DNA of 64,000 nt from an uncultured Alphaproteobacteria bacterium (lineage in GTDB: Bacteria; Pseudomonadota; Alphaproteobacteria; Micavibrionales; Micavibrionaceae): positions 1-64,000 of the forward strand of contig CAMLJM010000007.1 of the NCBI GenBank assembly GCA_946480475.1. Direction: 5' to 3'. The notes beneath the pieces are model-generated. The model was not told where the DNA came from and made no database searches. It saw only the letters and a list, made by a program, of their open reading frames with translations. Shown piece after piece: positions 1-7,739 of the stretch; the first letter of the stretch is position 1, and the number at the start of each line of letters is the position of its first letter. The position numbers and the translations under genes were made by a program.

Positions 1-875
1 CGACGGGCGTTACGTGTATCAAGATCCTTCAGGAAATCAGGTTCCAGCTTAATACCACGTCTTACATCGCCCTTTTCACCCAAGGGCGCCAGCACCTTGC
101 CATCAACCGTGAATTCCAAAGCGCCCACATTACCTGTATCCAGCACCAGGCCCTTGACAGAGGCAGGAACAATGTAACTGTCCCCTGCCTTGAGGATACG
201 CGATAACAATGCCTTGCCTGATACGTCACGGATTTCAACCCAGGCGCTATCCTTCAATTTCAGAACCAGCGGCGGATTAGCAGGCGGCGCAGAGCTTGCC
301 ACAACAGGGGCTTGCGCCGCCGCCACTTCAGCCTGCGCTTCGGCAGCGGCTGCCTGGGTCACGGCTGCTGCTGGCTGGAATGGACCGACATCACCTGTAT
401 CTTCATACATTTCCTGCGGCACAGGCGGAATTTCATGAACTGCGCTCGCGACCTTTTCCTCGACTTTTTCCGTCTTATTGCCCGAGAACATCATAAAGCC
501 AATCGCGATCACCAGAATACCCAGTGAACCTACGATAATCAGCTTATTCGGGCTTTTACTTTCGGAAGCCGCCACCGGCATGTGTAAATCAGGACGATCA
601 TTTACCGGAGCGCCAATCTGGCTTTTGAACAGGCGGACGATTTTTTCGCCATCCAGACCTAAATATTCAGCATATGCGCGTACGAAACCGAACGCATAAA
701 CACGACCGGGCAGATCATCAATACGGCCCTCTTCGATTGCTTCCAAGTGGCTTGAGCGAATGCGCAGGATAGCCCCGACATCATCGACGCTTTGGTTATA
801 ATAAACACGGGAACGGCGAAGGATTTCGCCGACCGGTAAATTATCGTCCTGTTTCTCTGCTGCCTGTGCGTTCAT
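1..875 (-). CDS. rodZ: RodZ-like cytoskeletal/HTH membrane protein (3' end beyond window)
   Basis: Reading the minus strand from ATG at 875 gives an open frame that runs off position 1. An N-terminal helix-turn-helix of the RodZ/HTH_25 type (about residues 15-85, with VGEILRRSR and GRVYAFGFVRAY) is followed by one transmembrane helix (about 111-130). An Ala/Pro/Gln-rich periplasmic linker leads into a DUF4115 beta domain from about residue 200 (WVEIRDVSGKALL, LDTGNVGALEFTVDG). RodZ links MreB to the cell-wall elongation machinery through this cytoplasmic HTH, membrane and periplasm layout. The start lies 12 bp after the lysC stop, so the two are probably cotranscribed. The order of domains makes the family call secure; only the last residues are missing. 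Confidence 0.9.
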   Translation of the reverse strand, partial: MNAQAAEKQDDNLPVGEILRRSRVYYNQSVDDVGAILRIRSSHLEAIEEGRIDDLPGRVYAFGFVRAYAEYLGLDGEKIVRLFKSQIGAPVNDRPDLHMPVAASESKSPNKLIIVGSLGILVIAIGFMMFSGNKTEKVEEKVASAVHEIPPVPQEMYEDTGDVGPFQPAAAVTQAAAAEAQAEVAAAQAPVVASSAPPANPPLVLKLKDSAWVEIRDVSGKALLSRILKAGDSYIVPASVKGLVLDTGNVGALEFTVDGKVLAPLGEKGDVRRGIKLEPDFLKDLDTRNAR

Positions 876-887
876 GGTTTCCGTACT

Positions 888-2132
888 TTAAGCTAATTTT
901 CGTTCGCCTTCCAGCCCGTATGCAGAATGAAGCGCCCGAACGGCCAGTTCCGTGTATTCAGCAGCTATCAACACCGAAATTTTAATTTCCGAGGTCGAAA
1001 TCACCTGGATGTTAATGCCGCGCTCTGCCAAGGCCGAGAACATAGTCTGGGCAACCCCGGCATGGCTTTTCATCCCAATGCCCACGACAGATACTTTTGA
1101 GACATCTTCGTCGAAAAGTACCTCAATACCCTTGAGGTTTGGTTCATTTTTCAAAACCTGTAACGCACGCTGAAGATCGGTCTTTGACACCGTAAATGTC
1201 ATATCGGTTTTGCCATCAACCGATACGTTCTGAACGATCATGTCCACATTGATGCTGGCCTCTGCCAACGGGCCAAAAACCTTGGCTGCAATACCTGGCA
1301 CATCCGGTACCTTTACCAATGTTACTTTCGCTTCATCCTTGGTGTGCGAAATACCGTTTACGACTTCCTGTTCCACAATTTCCTCATCACTTGTTACCAG
1401 CGTTCCGGGGTAGTCACTGCCAATCGGCTCTTCGAATGTTGAAAGCACCTGCACAGGCACCTTCATCTTCATCGCCATTTCAACCGAGCGTGTCATCAAT
1501 ACTTTCGATCCGGTTGATGCCAGTTCATACATTTCTTCATAAGAAATTTTTTTCAGCTTTCGTGCGTGCTGCACGATACGCGGATCGGCTGTATAAACGC
1601 CATTCACGTCTGTGTATATGTCGCAACGATCTGCGTTCAATGCGGCGGCCAGCGCCACGCCTGTTGTATCAGAGCCACCGCGCCCTAATGTCGTAACACG
1701 CTGACGCGATGTCACACCCTGGAACCCTGCAACAACCGCCACTTCATTATCGGCATCCATGCGTCGTGCAATTTCACTGGCGTCTATTTCAAGGATGCGT
1801 GCTTTACCATGAACGTCAGAGCAAATAATAGGCACTTGCCAACCCTGCCATGAGCGCGCCTGAATGCCCCGCTTCTGCAGCGCCAGCGCCATAAGACCGG
1901 ATGTTACATTTTCACCGCTTGCGACCACGGCATCATATTCGCGCGCATCATGGAGCGGGCTAATCCCGCGGCAATAATCAATCAGCTGGTTTGTCACACC
2001 TGACATGGCGGAAACCACGACAGCCACCTGATTACCGCGCGCGACCTCAGCCGCAACTTTATCGGCGGCGTTTTCAATCTGGGGGAGGCCAGCCACCGAG
2101 GTGCCGCCAAATTTCACTACTATTCTTGCCAT
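888..2132 (-). CDS. lysC: Aspartate kinase (aspartokinase)
   Basis: This 414-residue protein phosphorylates L-aspartate, the first step to lysine/diaminopimelate, threonine and methionine. The start at 2132 gives the canonical N-terminus MARIVVKFGGTSV with the KFGGTS nucleotide motif; the frame stays open upstream to 2249, but those 39 codons are not family-like and would overlap ubiG. The kinase domain fills about residues 1-250 (LGRGGSDTTGVALAAAL is the aspartate-binding stretch). Two ACT domains follow (NVDMIVQNVS; GINIQVISTSEIKISVLI), so feedback inhibition is expected. It is divergent from ubiG with only 60 bp between start codons, and upstream of rodZ. lysA at 6440 belongs to the same pathway but is in another operon. 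Confidence 0.96.
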   Translation of the reverse strand: MARIVVKFGGTSVAGLPQIENAADKVAAEVARGNQVAVVVSAMSGVTNQLIDYCRGISPLHDAREYDAVVASGENVTSGLMALALQKRGIQARSWQGWQVPIICSDVHGKARILEIDASEIARRMDADNEVAVVAGFQGVTSRQRVTTLGRGGSDTTGVALAAALNADRCDIYTDVNGVYTADPRIVQHARKLKKISYEEMYELASTGSKVLMTRSVEMAMKMKVPVQVLSTFEEPIGSDYPGTLVTSDEEIVEQEVVNGISHTKDEAKVTLVKVPDVPGIAAKVFGPLAEASINVDMIVQNVSVDGKTDMTFTVSKTDLQRALQVLKNEPNLKGIEVLFDEDVSKVSVVGIGMKSHAGVAQTMFSALAERGINIQVISTSEIKISVLIAAEYTELAVRALHSAYGLEGERKLA

Positions 2133-2192
2133 TTCGGGGTATATCTTATGGCGGACGTTATTAAACGCAAATAGGATTCTGGGGGCAATTTT

Positions 2193-2948
2193 ATGGCCAC
2201 AGTTGGAAAAAAGACACAAAGCACTGTCGATCAGGATGAAATAAGCCATTTCGCCAAAGATTCAGGTCATTGGTGGGATGAGAATGGGCCGTTTGCCCCC
2301 CTGCATCGCCTGAATCCTGTACGAATGAAATTTATCCGCGACGCAGTAGCGGCCCATTACAACCTGAAAACCGATACGATGTGTCCTCTTAAAGGGCTAA
2401 AGGTTCTGGATATTGGCTGCGGTGGCGGCCTGGTCAGTGAACCATTAGCCCGCATGGGTGCCACCGTTACCGGGATCGACGCCGACAAAGTTGCCATCAA
2501 AGTTGCCCAGGAACATGCCAAAGCCAGCGGCTTGAAAATTGATTACCAGGTTGAAAGCACAGACACGCTGAAAGGCCAGTATGACGTTGTGCTGGCGCTT
2601 GAGATTGTTGAGCATGTGGCATCTGTGGATAAGTTTGTGGATGAAGTTGTGGGGCTTTGCAAACAGGGGGGCCTTGTCATCTTCTCCACCCTGAACCGTA
2701 CGCCCAAGTCTTTTGCCCTGGGCATTGTGGCAGCAGAATATATCCTGCGCTGGGTTCCCACGGGTACACATAACTGGAAGAAATTCGTGCGCCCTTCTGA
2801 ACTGGCAGCAGCCCTGCGTCGTGCGGGCGCCACACCGCAACAAGCACGCGGTCTGCGCCTCCACCCGCTTAAGAACGAATTTGAAATTGTAAAAAACGAC
2901 CTCGATGTGAATTACTTTATGGTTGCACAGAAAGAGAAAAAGAAATGA
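2193..2948 (+). CDS. ubiG: Ubiquinone biosynthesis O-methyltransferase
   Basis: A class I SAM-dependent methyltransferase of 251 residues that carries out both O-methylation steps of ubiquinone synthesis. The SAM-binding motif I VLDIGCGGGL is at residues 71-80. The UbiG-type N-terminus is present (HWWDENGPFAPLHRLNPVR), as is the later TLNRTPKSFALGIVAAEYI segment that marks UbiG among the Methyltransf families. The ATG at 2193 is preceded by a G-rich Shine-Dalgarno (TGGGGG). It overlaps the next small gene by 4 bp (ATGA), so the two are translationally coupled. Length is normal for the family. Confidence 0.95.
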   Translation: MATVGKKTQSTVDQDEISHFAKDSGHWWDENGPFAPLHRLNPVRMKFIRDAVAAHYNLKTDTMCPLKGLKVLDIGCGGGLVSEPLARMGATVTGIDADKVAIKVAQEHAKASGLKIDYQVESTDTLKGQYDVVLALEIVEHVASVDKFVDEVVGLCKQGGLVIFSTLNRTPKSFALGIVAAEYILRWVPTGTHNWKKFVRPSELAAALRRAGATPQQARGLRLHPLKNEFEIVKNDLDVNYFMVAQKEKKK

Positions 2949-3142
2949 GTAACATCTTTGTCATCATGATGATCGTTGCCATGTTTGCCACGCTGGGATC
3001 ACTGGCTGTGGGTTTATTCGCCATGGTCAAAGGTGGCGAATTTAATAAGAAACATGGCAATCGCCTGATGCAACTGCGCGTGACGCTGCAAGGACTCGCC
3101 CTGCTGTTCTTCATTCTCGCTTGGATGACATCTGGTCAATAA
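2945..3142 (+). CDS. HIG1-domain small twin-transmembrane protein
   Basis: A 65-residue protein with two hydrophobic helices (about 4-27 and 46-62) joined by a basic loop containing GGEFNKKHGNRLMQLRV. This is the layout of the HIG_1_N (hypoxia-induced gene 1) family of small alphaproteobacterial and mitochondrial inner-membrane proteins, in which eukaryotic members associate with respiratory complexes. The start codon overlaps the ubiG stop (ATGA), so a link to the respiratory chain or quinone metabolism is plausible but inferred. Confidence 0.85.
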   Translation: MSNIFVIMMIVAMFATLGSLAVGLFAMVKGGEFNKKHGNRLMQLRVTLQGLALLFFILAWMTSGQ

Positions 3143-3149
3143 AATTGCT

Positions 3150-3446
3150 ATGAGCCTTTCTGAAAAACATCCGGATTGGGAAAAAGTTATCTCAACTTCC
3201 CCAACAGCATTGGCTGAAACGCTGGGTAACCTGAAATACGACCAGCTTGCAGATTTTTTGAATCTGCTTTCCGCCAAGATTGCCACCGATGCGGAAAAGG
3301 ACAGGCTCCGCGGGCGTACTCAACTGGCGCTTAGCCTGTACAGAGCCGTCAGCCATATCCAGCAATCAGCCTCCGCGATTGATAGAGCATGGCATATATG
3401 CAAACCTCACATGCCCCGAGGCAATAAGCCCACACCCTCCGCATAA
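3150..3446 (+). CDS. Hypothetical protein, alpha-helical
   Basis: A 98-residue protein that I do not recognise. It looks all-helical, with a hydrophobic heptad-like stretch (DQLADFLNLLSAKIATDAEK) and a basic C-terminus ending in Pro/Lys. No signal peptide or membrane segment is visible. It follows the HIG1 gene by only 7 bp, so it is probably the third gene of the ubiG operon. The coding call rests on tight operon spacing and ordinary composition. Confidence 0.6.
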   Translation: MSLSEKHPDWEKVISTSPTALAETLGNLKYDQLADFLNLLSAKIATDAEKDRLRGRTQLALSLYRAVSHIQQSASAIDRAWHICKPHMPRGNKPTPSA

Positions 3447-3467
3447 ACTTCAGTCCTAAAATGAAAT

Positions 3468-4274
3468 TTGCAGGTTTTTACAAATCTGTATATTTTCCAG
3501 ATCACGATGTTGCTTAGTAATTACCTCGAAGGCAGGTTTGGCAAAGGTGCGCGACTGGAAACCCTCAGGGTTTTTTCGCAACTGGGACTGCCCATGCCTG
3601 TGACAGACGAATTCTCTGTCACACATGATCGCGGCATATTGTTGTTTATCAATCCCGCTGCTTGCGTTCTCCGGCTTCAAAAAAAGACAACCGCAGAAAA
3701 GCGCGTTCCCAGTGCGGCCCTGCTCCAGCCGCTGGGTATATTCGAAGGATCACAAATACTCGCAGAGCTTTATCCCGGCGTTAGAAGTGCCCTTAAACTG
3801 GAAGTAGACAAGCCACATTGTCACAGCCTGAGACAAATCAATGCAGCAAAGAACAGGCAATTGCGCGATATCGTTCGGGAAGAAGGTAACTGTTACTGGG
3901 ACTTATTCAGCCGCAATCTTATCTATTTACCTGATGCCTATGGCGGAGAGTCTTTTGACCATCCCCTTATCGTCGATATGGATGCGATTGAGAAAAACAA
4001 GAAAGAGACATGGCAGCCACCAGAACAGCAACGTCCTGCCCGTAAAAAAAGCTATCAGGAAAAACTCTATAAACCTCTGCGTGATGCCTTTCAGGCGGCA
4101 CAGAGTAATGGAACAAGCTTCCAGCCGTTCTGGGACCAGTGCATCAAAGCACAAGAAACTGGCCTGCTTGTCAGAAGTTGGGACGATTTGGGCGTACGGG
4201 AAGCCGGAAATACATCCATCCAATACGAACAACGCCTAAAATGGCGACGCTGTGCGAACCCCTTTTATAATTAA
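3468..4274 (+). CDS. Hypothetical protein
   Basis: A 268-residue soluble protein of unknown function. The annotated ATG gives a N-terminus MQVFTNLYIF; a second in-frame ATG at 3507 (MLLSNYLEGRFGKG) may be the true start, giving 255 residues. The C-terminal half is basic and aromatic (NCYWDLFSRNLIYLPDAYGG, later a Lys/Arg/Gln-rich stretch, then KWRRCANPFYN). No known motif or signal peptide is seen. It lies 21 bp after the preceding gene and converges on the pentapeptide-repeat gene, whose stop codon abuts it with no space. Confidence 0.6.
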   Translation: MQVFTNLYIFQITMLLSNYLEGRFGKGARLETLRVFSQLGLPMPVTDEFSVTHDRGILLFINPAACVLRLQKKTTAEKRVPSAALLQPLGIFEGSQILAELYPGVRSALKLEVDKPHCHSLRQINAAKNRQLRDIVREEGNCYWDLFSRNLIYLPDAYGGESFDHPLIVDMDAIEKNKKETWQPPEQQRPARKKSYQEKLYKPLRDAFQAAQSNGTSFQPFWDQCIKAQETGLLVRSWDDLGVREAGNTSIQYEQRLKWRRCANPFYN

Positions 4275-5561
4275 CTAGACCGCAGGAGGTTCGCCATCAA
4301 ACTTGGCGCCTTCGATCTTGGCGCCACCGAATTTGGCGCCGTCTATTTTTGCGCCACGCAGATCAGCATCGGTAAGATCGGCATTCGTGAAATCAGCATA
4401 GCAAATATCAGCCCCGCCGAATTTCACCATTCTGAATTTTCCGCCAGCACAATTCGCGTAACGCATATTGCAATCGGATAGATCACAGGGGCTTGCCTGT
4501 TTCTGGCCACCTGCTTCAAAGAATAAGGGGCTGAAATCAGCATTACGTATATCGGCGTGACTGAACCGCGCGCCACGCATGCTGGAAGCACGGAAATCGC
4601 CGCCACGCAGGAAGCAACTACGGAAGTCCGATTGATCGAGTACAGCGCTTTGCAGCTGGATGTCGGTTAAATCCATACCACACCAGCGCGCACCGACCGC
4701 TTTCAAAGCTGTGAGTTTCTCACCAGCAAGAGACAACAGCACGCGCAGATCAAAACCGCTGAGATCAAGTTGCTTACCATCGGCACCCACCGTGGAAACC
4801 CATGTGCGATGCTCCTTGATAAGTTTTGCCAAAGGCTGTTCAAGGTTTTGCAGCGACTTACCGACATTTTCATCCGTAATCGTCATGGTCAGGTCAACGC
4901 CACTACGGCGAATATCGTCAATCTGCACGCCTGTCAGGATAGCCGATTTCATGTTTGCGCCATTGAACTGTGCGCCCTTGATCTCTGCTTCAGTCAGATC
5001 AGCACCTTCAAATCGCGCGTTACGCAGATCGGCGCCGGTCAGGTTAACCTTGGACATGATCGCATCAGAGAAATCAGCGCTGCTGGCAAGAGAGCCTGAT
5101 AGCTTGGCCCCGGCCAGGTTTGCACCACGGAAATTCACATTCTGGCTTTGCACGAATGAGCCGTCTGTTGAAAGAGCGCCTGCACGCAGGTCCGCATTGT
5201 CCAGATTGGCGCCAGCAAGATCGGCGCTTTCAATACGCGCGCCACGCAGATCAGCGCGCACGAAAACAGTTTTATTCAGATTGGCGTTGCTGAGATCACA
5301 AGCATACAAGGTAGCTTCACGGAAATTCGCGGCAGAGAGATCCATACCCGCCATGATGCACCCGCTGAAATCAGCCTGGCGCATATCCTTCTCACGCAGG
5401 GAAAGACCCGACAGGTTGGTTTTGCGCAAGATCGCCCGGCGGCCCCCAATACGTCCCTCCATAAACCGCTTGTGCATATCGGCGATTTCGTCGAGTTGCG
5501 CTTGTGAGACCCGAGGTAGGCCACTGTTGCTATAGTCGTCTGATGCGGGATTGGGAGCCAT
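4275..5561 (-). CDS. Pentapeptide-repeat protein
   Basis: A 428-residue protein built largely of tandem A(D/N)LXX repeats: repeated units such as ADLRG, ANLDN, ADFSG and AKIDG begin near residue 50 and run to the C-terminus. They are interrupted near the middle (about 225-280) by a non-repeat stretch containing LAKLIKEHRTWVSTVGADG. Such repeats form a right-handed quadrilateral beta-helix. The N-terminus has no signal peptide, so it is probably cytoplasmic. Family members include gyrase-protecting DNA mimics, but most have no known role and nothing here points to one. Periodic GCGCC and AGATC words reflect the amino-acid repeat. Confidence 0.88.
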   Translation of the reverse strand: MAPNPASDDYSNSGLPRVSQAQLDEIADMHKRFMEGRIGGRRAILRKTNLSGLSLREKDMRQADFSGCIMAGMDLSAANFREATLYACDLSNANLNKTVFVRADLRGARIESADLAGANLDNADLRAGALSTDGSFVQSQNVNFRGANLAGAKLSGSLASSADFSDAIMSKVNLTGADLRNARFEGADLTEAEIKGAQFNGANMKSAILTGVQIDDIRRSGVDLTMTITDENVGKSLQNLEQPLAKLIKEHRTWVSTVGADGKQLDLSGFDLRVLLSLAGEKLTALKAVGARWCGMDLTDIQLQSAVLDQSDFRSCFLRGGDFRASSMRGARFSHADIRNADFSPLFFEAGGQKQASPCDLSDCNMRYANCAGGKFRMVKFGGADICYADFTNADLTDADLRGAKIDGAKFGGAKIEGAKFDGEPPAV

Positions 5562-5663
5562 AAGTAACTTATCTAACTAAGAATATTACACACACAGGGT
5601 AAGTTATTCAGTATTGAACATAAAGAGCGAAAAAAGGTTTAACGGCAGAGATTTGTCGAATTT

Positions 5664-6218
5664 TTAGCGCACATTTTTAAGGAAATCGTCCGCCATAGGG
5701 CCAGACCAGTCGATCCCCCCCACCATTCTGGACATAATTTTCCCTTCCGGGCTTACGAGCACCGTAATCGGCAGTCCGCGGCCATTCAGGGCAGACCACT
5801 GTTTGGCATCTGTCATATATAATGTATCGATATCCTGAAGCGCCATCCGATCCATGACTTTAGCCAGATCTTCCGGCTTTTCCGGAAAATCAAGGGATAT
5901 AAACACCACATCAAAGGTCGCAGATTGACGTTCAGCCTTTAACTTCTGCAAGGACGGTATTTCGGTAATACAGGGTGGACACCATGTAGCCCAGTAATTT
6001 ACCAGCAATGTCTTGCCGGGATATGCCTTCAGCAGGTCGATATCCTCGCCCTTCAGGTTTTTCAGGCTAAGAACGGGCTGCTGTTCGTCCAGGTCCGCGA
6101 TCATCGAAAACTGCGCACCTGATCGGCTGGCATGCCCCATCATGGTCGATGCGGCAAACCACGTAAACGTACTGATAACACCGATGATGATAAAAATACG
6201 CAGCAGGTTCTTTTGCAT
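5664..6218 (-). CDS. TlpA-family membrane-anchored thioredoxin-like protein
   Basis: A 184-residue protein with an N-terminal signal anchor (residues 5-25, LLRIFIIIGVISTFTWFAAS) and a periplasmic thioredoxin fold. The redox motif WATWCPPC puts its cysteines at 80 and 83, as in TlpA/ResA reductases. A cis-proline-like segment is also present (GLPITVLVSPEGKI). It probably reduces periplasmic disulfides, for example during cytochrome c maturation. The frame is open to 6494, but the ATG at 6218 gives the signal anchor and leaves room for the divergent lptM start at 6264. Confidence 0.9.
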   Translation of the reverse strand: MQKNLLRIFIIIGVISTFTWFAASTMMGHASRSGAQFSMIADLDEQQPVLSLKNLKGEDIDLLKAYPGKTLLVNYWATWCPPCITEIPSLQKLKAERQSATFDVVFISLDFPEKPEDLAKVMDRMALQDIDTLYMTDAKQWSALNGRGLPITVLVSPEGKIMSRMVGGIDWSGPMADDFLKNVR

Positions 6219-6263
6219 GTCAAAATATGCCAATCTGTCAGCAGTTACATTCCGGAGTTTTCC

Positions 6264-6437
6264 ATGCACAGCATTTTGTCCGTCCGTCTGATCCCTGTTT
6301 ATATCGTCCTCGCCGGGCTGATGTCTATGACATTGACAGGTTGCGGTGTTAAACCCGATCGGCTGTCGCCACCGGCTGGCGCGGAAGACTCCACGTTCCC
6401 ACGAACATACCCCGACCCTGCTACTGATCCGGAATAA
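6264..6437 (+). CDS. lptM: LptM-like small lipoprotein (YifL family)
   Basis: A 57-residue lipoprotein. A hydrophobic signal sequence ends in the lipobox LTGC at about residues 24-27, immediately followed by a GVKPDRLSPP segment, which resembles the LptM/YifL pattern of Cys, Gly, Lys and Pro. Known LptM helps mature the LPS translocon LptD in Enterobacteria. The gene ends 2 bp before lysA, and lptM just ahead of lysA or dapF is a common arrangement in Proteobacteria. A CGGAG ribosome site precedes ATG 6264. Specific LptM function is inferred from position and motif. Confidence 0.75.
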   Translation: MHSILSVRLIPVYIVLAGLMSMTLTGCGVKPDRLSPPAGAEDSTFPRTYPDPATDPE

Positions 6438-6439
6438 AT

Positions 6440-7708
6440 ATGTCCACTGGTTTTCAGGAACACGACGGCGCATTGAAATCTGATGGCGCGTCACTCGCTG
6501 ACATTGCCTCTCAATGCGGCACGCCCTGCTATGTCTACAGCACGGGACAGATGGACGAAAACGTCACAGCGCTAAAGAATGCATTAGCGTCCGCCCTGCC
6601 CGCAAATGCCCAGCCCTTGATTGCCTACGCGTGCAAAGCCAACAGTAACCTGGGCGTATTAAAGCATCTTGCCGGTCATGGATTAGGCGCTGATGTTGTA
6701 TCAGGCGGTGAGTTATTGCGTGCGCGTACAGCCGGTATAGCAGCCGATCATATTGTTTTCTCAGGGGTCGGCAAAAGCGACGCCGATATCGAAATGGCGA
6801 TCCGCGAAGGTGTTGCCCAGATCAACATCGAGTCAGAACCTGAATATGAACGTATTGTTGCTATCGCCAATAGACTGAGCAGCACCGCACGCATCGCCTT
6901 CCGCATGAATCCAGATGTCGATGCCAAGACGCATGCCAAGATCACGACAGGCAAGGAAGAAAACAAATTCGGCTTGCCGCTCATAGATATAGAGCGATTA
7001 TACAAAAACGCCCTTCAGCAAGAAAATGTAGCTGTACAGGGCATAAGTGTTCATATTGGCTCGCAGCTGACATCCCTTGACCCGTTTGCAGAAGCATTCA
7101 AAAAAGTTTCTGATTTCGCACGCCATCTTATGGATCAGGGCTTGCCGCTTCAATCGCTTGATCTGGGTGGTGGCCTGGGGATTGTTTACGAACAGGAATC
7201 CAAACCCTGCCTCGATACCTATGCGCGGTTAATCCGCGATATTATCCATCCCCTGCAGACAAACATTATTCTGGAACCGGGGCGCTTACTTGTGGGAGAC
7301 GCTGGCTTGTTGCTGACGTCAGTGGTGTATGTGAAAAAAACGGCAGCACGGCAATACCTGATTCTGGATGCGGGCATGAATGATCTGGTCCGGCCGGCCA
7401 TGTATGACGCCTGGCACCCGATACGCCCGGTATCACCCCGCTCTGGCGCCCTGCAACCGTTTGATATCGTCGGCCCGGTATGTGAAACCGGGGACACCTT
7501 TGCCAAGGACAGAGCGATTCCCGTTGTACAGCCCGGCGACCTGCTGGCCATTATGGCTTCGGGTGCATATGGTTTTTCGATGGCCTCACGCTATAATACC
7601 CGGGCGCTTCCTGCCGAAGTTATGACACGTAACGGCCAGTTCCGGGTCGTTCGCCCCCGTGAGAACATTCGGGATATACTGGAAGAAGAGACCATTCCGC
7701 AGTGGTAA
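6440..7708 (+). CDS. lysA: Diaminopimelate decarboxylase
   Basis: A 422-residue PLP enzyme that decarboxylates meso-diaminopimelate to L-lysine, the last step of the pathway begun by lysC. The PLP-binding lysine is K66 in YACKANSN. Other family marks are HIGSQ, the glycine-rich phosphate loop LDLGGGLGI, EPGR, and the C-terminal CETGD and GAYGFSMASRYN motifs. Fold type III alanine-racemase-like barrel followed by a beta domain. It sits 2 bp after lptM and 31 bp before the TIGR02302 gene, forming one transcription unit. Confidence 0.97.
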   Translation: MSTGFQEHDGALKSDGASLADIASQCGTPCYVYSTGQMDENVTALKNALASALPANAQPLIAYACKANSNLGVLKHLAGHGLGADVVSGGELLRARTAGIAADHIVFSGVGKSDADIEMAIREGVAQINIESEPEYERIVAIANRLSSTARIAFRMNPDVDAKTHAKITTGKEENKFGLPLIDIERLYKNALQQENVAVQGISVHIGSQLTSLDPFAEAFKKVSDFARHLMDQGLPLQSLDLGGGLGIVYEQESKPCLDTYARLIRDIIHPLQTNIILEPGRLLVGDAGLLLTSVVYVKKTAARQYLILDAGMNDLVRPAMYDAWHPIRPVSPRSGALQPFDIVGPVCETGDTFAKDRAIPVVQPGDLLAIMASGAYGFSMASRYNTRALPAEVMTRNGQFRVVRPRENIRDILEEETIPQW

Positions 7709-7739
7709 TTTTCTTCCAAAAGTCTAGATTCAATACATC

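Noticed and set aside
4660..5535. Plus-strand ORF opposite the pentapeptide-repeat gene
   Set aside because: Its Ser/Arg/Ala repeat composition is the complement of the A(D/N)LXX repeat and has no independent signal.
6219..6494. N-terminal extension of the TlpA-like frame
   Set aside because: It would overlap lptM and lysA starts, and the encoded residues lack the signal-anchor pattern that starts at 6218.
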